Source: Paraburkholderia dilworthii (GTDB taxonomy: Bacteria; Pseudomonadota; Gammaproteobacteria; Burkholderiales; Burkholderiaceae). Taken from it: a stretch of 64,000 nt of DNA. Both the position numbers and the translations under genes were made by a program. The notes below the pieces were generated by a model that worked only from the letters and a program-made list of their open reading frames with translations, searched no databases and was not told the origin of the DNA. Shown piece after piece: positions 48,166 through 57,835 of the stretch. The stretch is from the NCBI RefSeq assembly GCF_000472525.1, contig NZ_AWZT01000003.1, positions 78,263 to 142,262 on the forward strand, in the 5' to 3' direction. Numbering within the stretch: the stretch's first letter is position 1; each line of letters begins with the position of its first letter.

Positions 48166-49899
48166 TCAGTGAGAATCGCGCGGCACCGGCGCGCCGCTCG
48201 ATCCGACCAGGAAGTCGAGATCCGCGCCCTGATCCGCTTGCAGCACGTGCTCGACGTAGAGCTTGTAGTAACCGCGCTTCGGCGATTCGGGGGCCTGCCA
48301 TGCGGCGCGTCGGCGCGCGAGTTCGTCGTCGGTCACCTCAAGGTGCAGGCGCCGCGCTTCGACGTCCAGTTCGATCATGTCGCCGGTCTGCACGAGCGCG
48401 AGCGGACCGCCCGCAGCCGCTTCCGGCGACACGTGCAGCACCACCGCGCCGTATGCCGTGCCGCTCATGCGTCCATCGGAAATCCGCACCATGTCCGTAA
48501 TGCCTTTTTGCAGCACCTTCTTCGGCAACGGCATATTGCCCACTTCGGCAAAGCCCGGATAGCCTTTCGGACCCGCGCCCTTGAGCACCATGATGCAGTT
48601 TTCGTCGATGTCGAGCGATTCGTCGTCGATCTTCGCGTGCAGTTCCTCGATGTTCTCGAACACGACTGCGCGGCCGCGGTGCTTCAGCAGTTCCGCGGTG
48701 GCCGCCGACGGCTTGATCACCGCCCCATTCGGCGCGAGATTGCCCTTGAGCACCGCAATGCCCGCCTTCGGCTTGAACGGCTCGGCGAACGTGGTGATGA
48801 CTTTCTCATCGTGATTCGGCGCGTTGCGCACGTTTTCCCAAATCGTCTTGCCGTTCACAGTAAGGGCGTCGCGATGCAGCAACCCTTGCTCACCCATCTG
48901 CTTCAGCACCGCCGGCAAACCGCCTGCGTAGTAAAAGTCTTCCATCAGGTATTCGCCTGACGGTTGCAGATTCACGAGACACGGCACGTTTGAGCCGAGC
49001 TCCCAGTCCTCAAGCGAAAGCTCCACGCCAATGCGCTTTGCGAGCGCGATCAGATGCACGACCGCGTTGGTCGAGCCGCCAATCGCCGCGTTCGTACGGA
49101 TCGCGTTTTCGAAGGCCTGGCGCGTGAGAATTTTGTCCATCGTCAGATCTTCGCGGACCATGTCGACGATGCGCCGGCCGGCCAGATGCGCTAGCACCTG
49201 ACGGCGCGCGTCGACTGCGGGAATCGCCGCGTTGTGCGGCAAGCCCATGCCGAGCGATTCGACCATCGAAGCCATCGTCGACGCCGTGCCCATCGTCATG
49301 CAATGGCCGCGCGAGCGGTTCATGCACGACTCGGCTTCGGTGAATTCTTCCTGCGTCATCGAACCGGCGCGCACTTCCTCGGACATCTGCCAGACACCGG
49401 TGCCCGAGCCGATATGCTTGCCGCGGAACCGGCCGTTGAGCATCGGTCCGCCCGACACTGCGAGCGACGGCAGATTGCACGACGCCGCGCCCATCAGCAG
49501 CGCCGGCGTGGTCTTGTCGCAGCCGACGAGCAGAATCACGCCATCCATCGGATTGCCGCGAATCGATTCCTCGACGTCCATCGAAGCGAGGTTGCGAAAC
49601 AGCATCGCCGTGGGCCGCAGATTCGTTTCGCCAAGCGACATCACCGGAAACTCGAGCGGCAAGCCGCCCGCTTCGTGCACGCCTTTTTTCACGTATTCCG
49701 CGAGCTCGCGGAAATGCGCGTTGCAGGGCGTGAGCTCCGACCATGTATTGCAGATGCCGATCACCGGGCGTCCGTCGAATTCGTCATGCGGAATGCCCTG
49801 GTTTTTCATCCACGAGCGATGTAGGAAACCGTCGCGGTCCTTGAGGCCGAACCACGCCTGGCTGCGTAGCGGCTTTTTAGTCTGGTTCGAATCAGCCAT
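48166..49899 (-). CDS. IlvD/EDD family sugar-acid dehydratase, probably L-arabinonate dehydratase
   Basis: A 577-residue iron-sulfur dehydratase. Fe-S and Mg ligands are visible in GICNTWSELTPCN, LLVGCDKTTPALLMGAASCN and NRSRGHCMTMGTASTM. The closing PKRGYYKLYVEHVLQADQGA and the lack of typical IlvD features place it among the sugar-acid (arabinonate/xylonate/fuconate) dehydratases. It would convert L-arabinonate to 2-keto-3-deoxy-arabinonate in the oxidative pentose pathway. It is last in the minus-strand operon with the AraF-like transporter. AGGAG precedes ATG 49899. The substrate is inferred from the neighbours. Confidence 0.85.
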   Translation of the reverse strand: MADSNQTKKPLRSQAWFGLKDRDGFLHRSWMKNQGIPHDEFDGRPVIGICNTWSELTPCNAHFRELAEYVKKGVHEAGGLPLEFPVMSLGETNLRPTAMLFRNLASMDVEESIRGNPMDGVILLVGCDKTTPALLMGAASCNLPSLAVSGGPMLNGRFRGKHIGSGTGVWQMSEEVRAGSMTQEEFTEAESCMNRSRGHCMTMGTASTMASMVESLGMGLPHNAAIPAVDARRQVLAHLAGRRIVDMVREDLTMDKILTRQAFENAIRTNAAIGGSTNAVVHLIALAKRIGVELSLEDWELGSNVPCLVNLQPSGEYLMEDFYYAGGLPAVLKQMGEQGLLHRDALTVNGKTIWENVRNAPNHDEKVITTFAEPFKPKAGIAVLKGNLAPNGAVIKPSAATAELLKHRGRAVVFENIEELHAKIDDESLDIDENCIMVLKGAGPKGYPGFAEVGNMPLPKKVLQKGITDMVRISDGRMSGTAYGAVVLHVSPEAAAGGPLALVQTGDMIELDVEARRLHLEVTDDELARRRAAWQAPESPKRGYYKLYVEHVLQADQGADLDFLVGSSGAPVPRDSH

Positions 49900-49949
49900 G
49901 AAATCTCCTGTTGGCAAACATGTAGGGCAGGGCGCGTATCAATGCAGGC

Positions 49950-50954
49950 TTAGTGCACGCGCTTGCTGCGGCGGAACTGGTCGAACAGCACCGCGAGCAG
50001 CAGAATCCCGCCGCGAATCAGGTATTGATAGAAAGTCGGCACATTCATCAGACTCATCGCGTCCTGCACGGAGCCCATGATCAATACGCCGACCAGCACA
50101 CCGGAAATCGTCGCGACGCCGCCCGTCAACGACACGCCGCCGAGCACGCACGCCGAAATCACGCCGAGTTCCAGGCCGACCGAAGTTTTCGGATCGCCGA
50201 GACTCATACGCGACGCAAGCATCACGCCCGCAAAGCCGGTCACGAGCCCTTGCAACACGAACACGGTGATCTTGATGCGCGTAACAGGCAAGCCCGCGAG
50301 CAGCGCCGCCTCGCTATTGCCGCCGACAGCCAGCACGTTTTTGCCGAAGACGGTTTTCTTCAGCAGAAAACCGAACAGCACGAAGCCGACAATGTTGCTC
50401 CAGATCGGATAGGAAATGCCGAGGAAAGAGCCGCCGCCCAGATCGAAGAAGCTCTCTTCCGAGATCATCACCGCGTCGCCGCTCGACGTGATGAAGGCCA
50501 GGCCGCGCACCACTTCCATCATCGCGAGCGTGACGATCAGCGAGTTGATCTTGTAGCGCGCGACCAGCACGCCGTTCACGAGGCCGACCGCGCCGCCCGC
50601 GAGCACGCCGGCCGCGACGCCGAGCAGCACACTATGCGTCGCGGTGATCAATGTGGAGGCCACGACACCCGCGAACGCCACGATCGACGCGACCGACAGA
50701 TCGACTTCGCCGAGCGCCAGCACGAACATCATGGTCACGGAGATCGAGCCGATCAGCGTAACGGAGAGCAGCAAGCCCTGAATGTTTCGTGAACTCAGGA
50801 AGTCGGGCACGGTGAACGACAGCACTGCGAACAGGATGACGAACACCATCACGATGCCGGACTTGTTGATCAGATCCCAGGTCCGCGCGGCGCGCGCGCT
50901 GAAGCCCGCGGATGCGACGGCTGGCGTGGATGAGTCGGTTGAGGGTGTATTCAT
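49950..50954 (-). CDS. sugar ABC transporter permease, AraH type
   Basis: A 334-residue inner-membrane permease with 8-10 hydrophobic segments, of the ribose/arabinose (AraH/RbsC) family. Typical motifs are GLLLSVTLIGSISVTMMFVL, GEVDLSVASIVAFAG, GVLVARYKINSLIVTLAMME and VGGNSEAALLAGLPV. It passes sugar delivered by the AraF-like protein, powered by the adjacent ATPase. It starts 107 bases after the ATPase stop and lies 50 bases before the dehydratase. L-arabinose is the likely substrate. Confidence 0.88.
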   Translation of the reverse strand: MNTPSTDSSTPAVASAGFSARAARTWDLINKSGIVMVFVILFAVLSFTVPDFLSSRNIQGLLLSVTLIGSISVTMMFVLALGEVDLSVASIVAFAGVVASTLITATHSVLLGVAAGVLAGGAVGLVNGVLVARYKINSLIVTLAMMEVVRGLAFITSSGDAVMISEESFFDLGGGSFLGISYPIWSNIVGFVLFGFLLKKTVFGKNVLAVGGNSEAALLAGLPVTRIKITVFVLQGLVTGFAGVMLASRMSLGDPKTSVGLELGVISACVLGGVSLTGGVATISGVLVGVLIMGSVQDAMSLMNVPTFYQYLIRGGILLLAVLFDQFRRSKRVH

Positions 50955-51061
50955 GATGTGTGTTCCGTTTCAATGCCGCGTAGTTCAGTTCAACGGCGCG
51001 ATTCAGTTGCGTTCGGTTCAAGGCGCCTTCGTTCGTCCGGCGACCGTGGCGAGCATGTGTT

Positions 51062-52624
51062 CTAGCGGGGCAGCGCGAGCTTGATGAGCGCATCGGGTGT
51101 GGCCTGCGCTTTCGGCAGATCGCCGACCACGCGGCCTTCCTTCATCACGATCACGCGATCCGTCACGCCGATCACTTCCGCGAGATCGCTCGACACCACG
51201 ATCACCGTGCGTCCGGCGTCCGCCAGCCCATACAGCAGCCCGTAAATTTCGCTGCGCGCGCCGACGTCGATGCCGCGCGTGGGCTCGTCCATCAGGAACA
51301 CGTCGATGTCTTCCGCTAGCCAGCGCGACAGGATCACCTTCTGCTGATTGCCGCCCGAGAGCGTGCCGATCGGCGTCTCGCCATTGCGCGTCTTGATCGC
51401 AAGCTTGCCGATGAACTCCTTCGCGGTCTGCGCTTCCTTGCGGCCGTTGAGCACATTGAAGCGGCTGAAGTGCCGTCGGCAACTGATGTTGAGGTTGTCC
51501 GAAACCGAAGCGATCGAAACGATGCCTTCCTGCTTGCGATCTTCGGGACACAGCGCGACGCCCGCGCGCACCGCGTCGCGGGGCGTAGCGAAGCGCACGT
51601 GCTTGCCTTTGAGCGTGATCTCGCCGGCCGTGGGTTTGACCGCGCCGTAGATCAGCTTCATCAATTCGGAGCGCCCAGCGCCGACGAGTCCGAAGAAGCC
51701 GACGATCTCGCCTTTGCGTGCCGAGAAAGACGCGGGCTCACGCAGCCCCGGGCCCATCAATCCTTTTACATCCAGTTGCACGTCGCCGAGTTCGCGCGCG
51801 CGATAGCCGTATACGTCGGCGATCGAACGGCCAACCATGCAGCTGATCAGACGATCGCGGTCGAGTCCTTCGCCCGCATCGAACGTATCGATGCGGCGGC
51901 CGTCGCGAAACACGGTGACGCGATCGCATAGCTCGTAGACTTCATCCATCCGATGCGTGACGTAGATAATCGCGCGGCCTTCGGCCCGCAACGCGCGAAT
52001 AATACGGAAAAGTTGCGTGGTCTCGCGCGACGACAACGAACTGGTCGGTTCATCGAACGCAATCACGCGGGCGTCGCGCATCAGCGCCTTGCCGATCTCG
52101 ATCATCTGACGCTGACCGATCGACAGATTCTTCACCTGCTGCGACGGATCGATCTTTTCGCCGAGCCGTTCGAGCTCACGCACTGCGCGCGCGACGAGCG
52201 CCTTTTCATCCAGCACACCGAAACGATTCGGCAGCGCGCCGAGCATCAGGTTTTCGGCGACCGTCAGCTCCGGCACCAGATGCAATTCCTGATAGATGAT
52301 CGCGACGCCCGCCGCAATCGCCGCCTTAGTCGTGGTGAACTGCTGCTCGACGCCATCGAGCGACAACGTGCCTGCGGCCGGCTGATTGACGCCGGACAGC
52401 ACCTTGAGCAGCGTCGATTTGCCGGCGCCGTTTTCGCCCATCAAGCCGTGCACTTCGCCGCGCCGCACTTCGAGCGACACCTGGTCGAGCGCGAGCACGC
52501 CCGGAAAGCGCACGGTGATGCCATCGAGTTGCAAATACGGCTCGGTGGAAGCGGGCGCAAGCGAGGGCGCTTGCGCCGACACGGCAGCGTCGCCGATGGA
52601 AGACGCAGTGTGTGAGGACGTCAT
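51062..52624 (-). CDS. sugar ABC transporter ATP-binding protein, AraG type
   Basis: A 520-residue double-ABC ATPase. The first cassette has Walker [10 protein letters not shown], signature [11 protein letters not shown] and Walker [12 protein letters not shown]. The second cassette has the degenerate [11 protein letters not shown] and [15 protein letters not shown] with [10 protein letters not shown], the usual AraG/RbsA/MglA pattern. It energises import by the AraH-like permease. ATG 52624, eight bases after GAGG, is preferred over an upstream start. It sits between the araF-like and araH-like genes. Confidence 0.9.
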   Translation of the reverse strand: MTSSHTASSIGDAAVSAQAPSLAPASTEPYLQLDGITVRFPGVLALDQVSLEVRRGEVHGLMGENGAGKSTLLKVLSGVNQPAAGTLSLDGVEQQFTTTKAAIAAGVAIIYQELHLVPELTVAENLMLGALPNRFGVLDEKALVARAVRELERLGEKIDPSQQVKNLSIGQRQMIEIGKALMRDARVIAFDEPTSSLSSRETTQLFRIIRALRAEGRAIIYVTHRMDEVYELCDRVTVFRDGRRIDTFDAGEGLDRDRLISCMVGRSIADVYGYRARELGDVQLDVKGLMGPGLREPASFSARKGEIVGFFGLVGAGRSELMKLIYGAVKPTAGEITLKGKHVRFATPRDAVRAGVALCPEDRKQEGIVSIASVSDNLNISCRRHFSRFNVLNGRKEAQTAKEFIGKLAIKTRNGETPIGTLSGGNQQKVILSRWLAEDIDVFLMDEPTRGIDVGARSEIYGLLYGLADAGRTVIVVSSDLAEVIGVTDRVIVMKEGRVVGDLPKAQATPDALIKLALPR

Positions 52625-52726
52625 CGAAAAAACCTCAATGGTGGACAACCTGTGCGGGCCGCTCGCGCGTCGAGCAAATGCCCGATGCGAAAAGCGCGGC
52701 CCGCCGCGTGCAAACTCGAACGTGGC

Positions 52727-53731
52727 TTAAATGCCGAGTTCTTTACGCACGTCCTGCCAGTTGCTGCGCACCATCAGCTTGCCGGTGGTCTGCGTATCGG
52801 CGGGCGGCTGCTTGCCGTCCTTGATCCACTCCACGAGATTCTCGGTGCTCTCCTTGCCGTGCATCGTCGAGCTCACGGCGATCGTGCCGTAAAAGCCTGT
52901 CGGCTCCTTCTTCTGGAACTCGGCAAATGCCTCACCCGCACCGTTGATGCCGACGCCGATCACGTCCGACGCCGGAATATGCAACTGCTCGGTGGCACGC
53001 ACGCCGCCCAGCACGCTTTCTTCGTTCAGCGCGAAGATCACCCACTTCTTGATGTTCGGATGCTTCGCCAATACCGGCGACGACGCGTTGAAGCCGCCTT
53101 CGTCATCGGTCGTTTTTTGCGGGGCGTCGAAAATGTTTTCCTTCTTGAAACCGCCGGCGAGCAGCGACTCTGTCGCGCCGTCGGTGCGCAACTTGGCGGT
53201 CGGCAGTTCGTAGTTCGTGATACGCAGCGCGCCGACTTCCTCGGGCTTCCAGCCGCGGCGCTTCATTTCTTCGGAGATGGCCTGACCGACCTGATTGCCG
53301 ATCTTGAATGCGGACATGCCGAGGTGCGGCACGTTAGCGAGCGGCTTGCCGCTGGAGTCGACCAGCTGATCGTCGACGGTGACGAACTTCATGTTGTAGC
53401 GCTTTGCACGCGCCTGAATCGCCGGTCCGAGACGCACGTCGGGCGCGCAGATCACGAAGCCCTTTGCGCCTTGCGCGCCGAGGTTGTCGATTGCGGACAG
53501 CACTTTTTCGCCGTCCGGCGTGCCGATGTTCACCACCGAAAAACCGTCCTTCTGACCGAGCGCAGTGGCGGCTTTCTGTTCGTTGATGAACCACGCCTGT
53601 TCCGGCATCTTCACGAGGAAGCCGACTTTGAGCGGCTGGTCCGCGTGCGCGGAAAGTTGGGCGGCGAAGGGCGCCGCGATTGCGGCTGCGGCGATCGCGG
53701 TTAGCGTCAAACGGCGAAGCTTGCTGGTCAT
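52727..53731 (-). CDS. araF: L-arabinose-binding periplasmic protein, AraF type
   Basis: A 334-residue periplasmic sugar-binding protein with a signal peptide of about 30 residues. It shares E. coli AraF landmarks in order: KVGFLVKMPEQAWF, PDGEKVLSAIDNLGAQGAKG, FVICAPD, VTVDDQLVDSSGKP, the NYELPTA region, ALNEESVLGGVRATEQ and GINGAGEAF. It captures L-arabinose (or a close pentose) and delivers it to the permease. GGAGA precedes the ATG. It is the strongest evidence for the operon's sugar. Confidence 0.9.
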   Translation of the reverse strand: MTSKLRRLTLTAIAAAAIAAPFAAQLSAHADQPLKVGFLVKMPEQAWFINEQKAATALGQKDGFSVVNIGTPDGEKVLSAIDNLGAQGAKGFVICAPDVRLGPAIQARAKRYNMKFVTVDDQLVDSSGKPLANVPHLGMSAFKIGNQVGQAISEEMKRRGWKPEEVGALRITNYELPTAKLRTDGATESLLAGGFKKENIFDAPQKTTDDEGGFNASSPVLAKHPNIKKWVIFALNEESVLGGVRATEQLHIPASDVIGVGINGAGEAFAEFQKKEPTGFYGTIAVSSTMHGKESTENLVEWIKDGKQPPADTQTTGKLMVRSNWQDVRKELGI

Positions 53732-53834
53732 GTCTGTCTCCTAAGGTTGAAAGCTGCATTGATTTCGTTTGTGTGCAGCGAGGCGATACGCGGCGGCGTC
53801 AGCCGGGGCGTAAATCTGGGTTGGTAATCGTGGT

Positions 53835-53858
53835 GGTAACTGCGGCGGTAACTGCAGC
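53835..53858. repeat. 12-bp imperfect tandem repeat
   Basis: GGTAACTGCGGC (53835-53846) is followed by GGTAACTGCAGC (53847-53858) in the gap between the dehydrogenase and araF-like genes, with a looser GGTAAT copy just upstream. It could affect the operon leader; the function is unknown. Confidence 0.7.
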
Positions 53859-53911
53859 GATAATCACGGGCAGGCGGGCGCCTAAGGCAAGGTGCGGGTG
53901 CGTCATCGCGA

Positions 53912-55360
53912 TCAACCCGCCATGTAAGCCGTTTTCACGGCCGTCCAGAAGGCTGCATCGGTCGAGCCGTAAGCGGACGCTTTGCGCCCGCCGCCAGGCG
54001 CGTGATGCTCGACTGCCGTGGTCGGCAGATTGATCGTGACGAGGCCGCTATGCACGTGACGGCGAAAATGCCGCGCGCGGCTGAGCGAGCGCGTGCAGAT
54101 GCCGGCGCACAGACCGTAAGCGGTGTCGTTCGCGAGATGCAGCGCGTGGTCGTAATCGTCAGCGCGCAGTACCACCGCAAGCGGACCGAAGATTTCTTCA
54201 CGCGCAATACGATGCTCAGCCTCGCCGACGAACAGCGCGGGCTCGAAAAAGTAGCCACGCGTCGCGCGTTCTAGCCGCCGGCCGCCGTGCAGCAAGTGCG
54301 CGCCTTCCTGCTTGCCGATTTGCACGTAGTCGAGATCGCGTTCGAGTTGTGCGGCGTTCGCCACCGGGCCCATGTCCGTGCCGTGCTTCAGCGCATGATC
54401 GACGGTGAGCTTGGCAAGCTTCGCCTGCAACGCGTCGACGAACGGCTCGAACATCGCGTGTTCGACGATCAGCCGCGCTGCCGCCGTACTGCGTTGGCCC
54501 GTCGAGCCGTATGCGCCGGTCAATGCGGCATCGACTGCGCTGTCGAGATCGGCGTCGGCCAGCACGACGAACGGATTCTTGCCGCCCATCTCCAGTTGCA
54601 CGCGCGCCTGGCGAGCGGCGGCGGTTTGCAGCACGCGCGTGCCGGTTTCCGCCGAACCGCTGAAGCTGATCGCCGCGATGAGCGGATGCGCGACGATCCG
54701 CGCGCCGACCTGCCGGCCGCTGCCCATCACGAGATTGAATACGCCCGCGGGCAAACCGGCGCGGCTCACGATAGACGCGAGCGCCGCCGCGCAGGCAGGT
54801 GTCGATTCAGCTGGCTTATAGACGACGCAATTGCCATGCGCGAGCGCAGCGCCGATCTTCGCCGCGGCGATCGCGAGCGGCGCACTCCACGGCGCGATGA
54901 TGCCGACCACGCCGAGCGGTTCGCGTGTCATGTCGATTTCGACGCCGGCGCGCGCCGACGCAAGCGGTTCCGCGTACGCGCGCTGCGCGTCGGCGGCGAG
55001 CAGCTTGAATGTCTGGCCTGCGCGCGTGGCTTCGGCCAATGCCTCGGGTAAGGTCTTGCCGACTTCGCGTGCGAGCAGCCGCCCCAGTTCGTCGCGGCGC
55101 GCAATCATTTCGCTGCCGATCGCGTCGAGCGCGTCCGCGCGGCGCTGCGCCGAACTCAGCGCCCATTCGCGGAAGGCGGCGCTCGCTGCTTCGATCGCGC
55201 TATCGGTTTGCCGGACGTCGGCGCGAACATATTCGCCGACGGGTTCGTCCAGGTCCGACGGATTGAGCGAAACGCCCGTGGTCGCGCCCGTCTCCCATCC
55301 GCCATTGATGTAATGGCGCAGCGGGCTGGCAACGAGCGGGACGAGCGGATCGCGGTTCAT
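53912..55360 (-). CDS. aldehyde dehydrogenase superfamily protein with Cys-to-Ser and Asn-to-Ser active-site changes
   Basis: A 482-residue protein whose length and place suggest the 2,5-dioxopentanoate (alpha-ketoglutarate semialdehyde) dehydrogenase of oxidative arabinose use. The NAD fold (VVYKPAESTP, VMGSGRQVG, SFSGSAETGTRVL) and the base Glu257 in LEMGGKNPF are kept. The nucleophile position reads GSTGQRSTA, with Ser291 (codon AGT at 54488-54490) where the family has Cys. The oxyanion Asn in PWNFP is Ser159 in PWSAP. The gene is otherwise intact, so it may be inactive, altered in chemistry, or regulatory. ATG 55360 is chosen on length; the ribosome site is weak. Confidence 0.85.
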   Translation of the reverse strand: MNRDPLVPLVASPLRHYINGGWETGATTGVSLNPSDLDEPVGEYVRADVRQTDSAIEAASAAFREWALSSAQRRADALDAIGSEMIARRDELGRLLAREVGKTLPEALAEATRAGQTFKLLAADAQRAYAEPLASARAGVEIDMTREPLGVVGIIAPWSAPLAIAAAKIGAALAHGNCVVYKPAESTPACAAALASIVSRAGLPAGVFNLVMGSGRQVGARIVAHPLIAAISFSGSAETGTRVLQTAAARQARVQLEMGGKNPFVVLADADLDSAVDAALTGAYGSTGQRSTAAARLIVEHAMFEPFVDALQAKLAKLTVDHALKHGTDMGPVANAAQLERDLDYVQIGKQEGAHLLHGGRRLERATRGYFFEPALFVGEAEHRIAREEIFGPLAVVLRADDYDHALHLANDTAYGLCAGICTRSLSRARHFRRHVHSGLVTINLPTTAVEHHAPGGGRKASAYGSTDAAFWTAVKTAYMAG

Positions 55361-55507
55361 CGACGGAAAGGCGCCACAAGGCTGGAAAGTCCACGAATGG
55401 TATGAGCGGGCGCAATAACTTTCCAATCCCTTTTTGAGCTATCCCGATAACAATTTCGATATGGCATGATTGAGGCCATTCGAGAAAACGAAGTATGGAG
55501 ACAGGCG

Positions 55508-56485
55508 ATGACGCGTAGCTACTCGAACTGGTTCGTGCGTGCGCGGCTAAAGACGCGGCAGTTGCTGCTGCTCGCGGCGATGGAAGAAGAGGGCAACGTG
55601 CGGCGCGCCGCCGACGTGCTCGGCATGACGCAGCCGGCGGCTTCGCGCCTGCTGAAAGAACTCGAAGACATGCTGGGCGTGAGCCTCTTCGATCGCACGC
55701 CGCACGGTATGCATGCGACGCTGTACGGCGAGGTGATGATCCGTCACGCGCGCATGGTGCTGTCGAACCTCAGCCATGCACACGACGAAATCTCGGCACT
55801 GCGCGCGGGTCTCGCCGGACAGGTGCGTATCGGCGTGATCGCGGCGGCGGCTGCCACGATGGTCCCGCGCGCCATTGCGAGCGTGAAGGAGCGCTATCCG
55901 CAGTTGCAGATCTGGGCTGAAGTCGAAACCTCAGACGTGATGCTGCCGCGGCTTGCCGAGGGTGAGCTCGACATCATGATCGGCCGCGTTCTGGAGCGGC
56001 AGAACCAGTTCAAGACAGAAGTCCGCTACGAACCGCTCGCCGACGAACCGCTCTGTGTGGTGGCGCGACCCGGCCATCCTCTGGAAAACGAAACCGGCTT
56101 GACGCTGCGCGGTATTGTCAATGCGAGCTGGGTGTTGCATCCGCCAGGCAGCGTTTTGCGGCATCGTTTCGACCTGATGTTTTCGCAGATCGGCCTGAAT
56201 CCGCCGCAAAACGTGGTGAACACCAACAACTTTCTGGCGATTTCCAGTTTGCTGCTCCAAAGCGACATGTTGGCGGTTTTACCCGACGAAGTGGCACGTC
56301 AATACCAACAGTACGGCGTCCTGAAGCGCCTGCCGATCGATTTGCCGTGCAGGATGGATACATTCGGTATCATCACGCGCCAGTCGCACCTGCTTTCTCC
56401 TGCGGCCTCAGTGGTGCTGGACGCGTTGCGCGAGGCGGCCGGCGAGGTCTATGGCGTTCCCGCCGAGCAGGCTGTGGCTCGATAA
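55508..56485 (+). CDS. LysR-type transcriptional regulator of the sugar operon
   Basis: A 325-residue LysR regulator. The N-terminal winged helix shows MEEEGNVRRAADVLGMTQPA, then ASRLLKELEDMLGVSLFDR. The C-terminal inducer-binding domain spans about 105-310 (VRIGVIAAAAATMVPRAIAS, GELDIMIGRVLE). ATG 55508 is preferred because GGAG ends eight bases before it; the frame opens 14 codons earlier. It is divergent from the dehydrogenase-araFGH-dehydratase operon with a 147-base gap, the standard layout for a regulator of that operon. Confidence 0.9.
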   Translation: MTRSYSNWFVRARLKTRQLLLLAAMEEEGNVRRAADVLGMTQPAASRLLKELEDMLGVSLFDRTPHGMHATLYGEVMIRHARMVLSNLSHAHDEISALRAGLAGQVRIGVIAAAAATMVPRAIASVKERYPQLQIWAEVETSDVMLPRLAEGELDIMIGRVLERQNQFKTEVRYEPLADEPLCVVARPGHPLENETGLTLRGIVNASWVLHPPGSVLRHRFDLMFSQIGLNPPQNVVNTNNFLAISSLLLQSDMLAVLPDEVARQYQQYGVLKRLPIDLPCRMDTFGIITRQSHLLSPAASVVLDALREAAGEVYGVPAEQAVAR

Positions 56486-56628
56486 ATGCTCTTTCCCGTT
56501 CATGAGGCAGCCGGATAACGGCGCGGGAGGGACGCAACATGTACAACAAACACGGAAAACGGCAACGCGCCGTCGACGATTCATTTTCCGTTCGCTCCGC
56601 TGGGGCGAGCGTCTGGTTTAGCAACGGC

Positions 56629-57183
56629 ATGGCTCTCAAATCGACTATTTACAAGGCGGAGTTACAGATCGCCAACATGGATCGGCACTACTACGCCGAC
56701 CATTCGCTGACCATCGCCCGTCATCCGTCGGAAACGGATGAGCGGATGATGGTCCGCGTCGCCGCATTCGCGCTGTTCGCGCAGGAACGGCTCGAATTCT
56801 GCAAGGGATTGTCGGATGTCGACGAGCCGGATCTGTGGCAGAAGGACCTGACCGGCGCCATCGAAACGTGGATCGAAGTCGGCCAGCCCGACGAGCGGCG
56901 CATCGCCAAGGCGAGCGGCCGCGCGAACGACGTTATCGTGATCGCGTACGGCGGCCGTGCTTCGGATATCTGGTGGCAGGGCGTGCGCAACAAGGTTGAG
57001 CGCATGCGCAATGTGACGGTCTGGTCGCTCGGTGAAAACATCGCGACCGAACTCGGATCGCTCGCGCAGCGCACGATGCGGCTGCAATGCACGGTGGAAG
57101 ACGGCGAAGCGTGGCTCGGCAGCGCCGATGCCGACGCGGTGAAAATCGAGTGGACGGCGTTGAAGACGCCGGGCAACGCTTGA
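56629..57183 (+). CDS. yaeQ: YaeQ family protein
   Basis: A 184-residue protein matching E. coli YaeQ in length and sequence: MALKSTIYKAELQIANMDRH, ARHPSETDERMMVRVAAFAL, DEPDLWQKDL, GQPDERRIAKAS and ASDIWWQGV. The fold resembles PD-(D/E)xK nucleases, but the function is unclear; a link to transcription elongation has been proposed for enterobacterial homologues. The reading frame extends 30 codons upstream without conservation, so the start at 56629 is chosen by homology. Confidence 0.93.
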   Translation: MALKSTIYKAELQIANMDRHYYADHSLTIARHPSETDERMMVRVAAFALFAQERLEFCKGLSDVDEPDLWQKDLTGAIETWIEVGQPDERRIAKASGRANDVIVIAYGGRASDIWWQGVRNKVERMRNVTVWSLGENIATELGSLAQRTMRLQCTVEDGEAWLGSADADAVKIEWTALKTPGNA

Positions 57184-57236
57184 AGGCGCCCAGCAACGCC
57201 TGAGGTATCGGCGGCCGGTGCGCCGACGGCTCATCT

Positions 57237-57662
57237 TTAGAGCGACGTCACCCGCGCCGCTTCCGGCGGCCCTTTCAGTTCGATCATGTTGCCTTCCGGG
57301 TCGAACAGATACAGCGACGGCCCGTAGCCATCCGCGCCGTAGCGCAGCGCCTGTTCGCCAAGCCGCGCGCCGTGTTGACCCAGATGCGCCTTAAGCGCTT
57401 CGGCGTCGAACGGTTCCACGCGCAAACACACGTGGTCCATGTTTCGCCCCGCGCCGGCCGTGCCGTTTTCCGCGCGATCGAGCTTCGCGCCGACCTGAAG
57501 CAGGTCGATCAGCGAGCGCCCCGCGCGCAACTGCGTGAGACCGAGTTCGCGCTGCTCCTTCTCCAATGTGCAACCCAGCACCTCGCAATAGAAGCGAGCC
57601 ATGACTTCGACGTTCGACGCCCGAATCACCACGTGGTCGATCTCGCGAATATGAATCTTCAT
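57237..57662 (-). CDS. VOC (glyoxalase/dioxygenase) superfamily protein
   Basis: A 141-residue metalloenzyme-like protein with two beta-alpha-beta-beta-beta modules. It begins IREIDHVVIRASNVEVMARF, has NMDHVCLRVEPFD in the middle and ends LYLFDPEGNMIELKGPP, with His and Glu in typical metal-ligand positions. The pattern is near the virulence/YaeR-type glyoxalase-like group, but the substrate is unknown. AGAGGAGG precedes the start. A candidate small RNA gene lies upstream on the same strand. Confidence 0.88.
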   Translation of the reverse strand: MKIHIREIDHVVIRASNVEVMARFYCEVLGCTLEKEQRELGLTQLRAGRSLIDLLQVGAKLDRAENGTAGAGRNMDHVCLRVEPFDAEALKAHLGQHGARLGEQALRYGADGYGPSLYLFDPEGNMIELKGPPEAARVTSL

Positions 57663-57772
57663 TATTGAACGCCTCCTCTGGCCGGGTCATGCAGCGGATG
57701 AACCGTTAGTTTATGAGAAAGCGGCGCATCGGAGAACGCGCGTCAAAGGGCCAGTTACGGAACGTAGAGACG

Positions 57773-57835
57773 AAAAAAAGCCCGCTCTATGTGGAGCGGG
57801 CTGAATCCATATCAGGAGGAGACATGGAGGAGACA
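57773..57835 (-). ncRNA. candidate small RNA with twin anti-Shine-Dalgarno repeats
   Basis: On the minus strand a good promoter (57842-57870) would start a transcript near 57835. The first part carries UGUCUCCUCC twice, separated by one A, each able to pair with GGAGG ribosome sites. A 9-bp stem AGCCCGCUC/GAGCGGGCU with a 6-base loop then leads into seven U residues (57779-57773), a classical terminator. Total length is about 63 nucleotides. The alternative is a 31-codon plus-strand ORF over the same bases. No known family is claimed. Confidence 0.55.
57779..57802 (-). terminator. Rho-independent terminator of the candidate small RNA
   Basis: A nine-base perfect stem (57779-57787 with 57794-57802) followed on the minus strand by seven consecutive U. 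No protein gene ends just upstream of it on that strand, which is why a short independent RNA is proposed. Confidence 0.85.
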
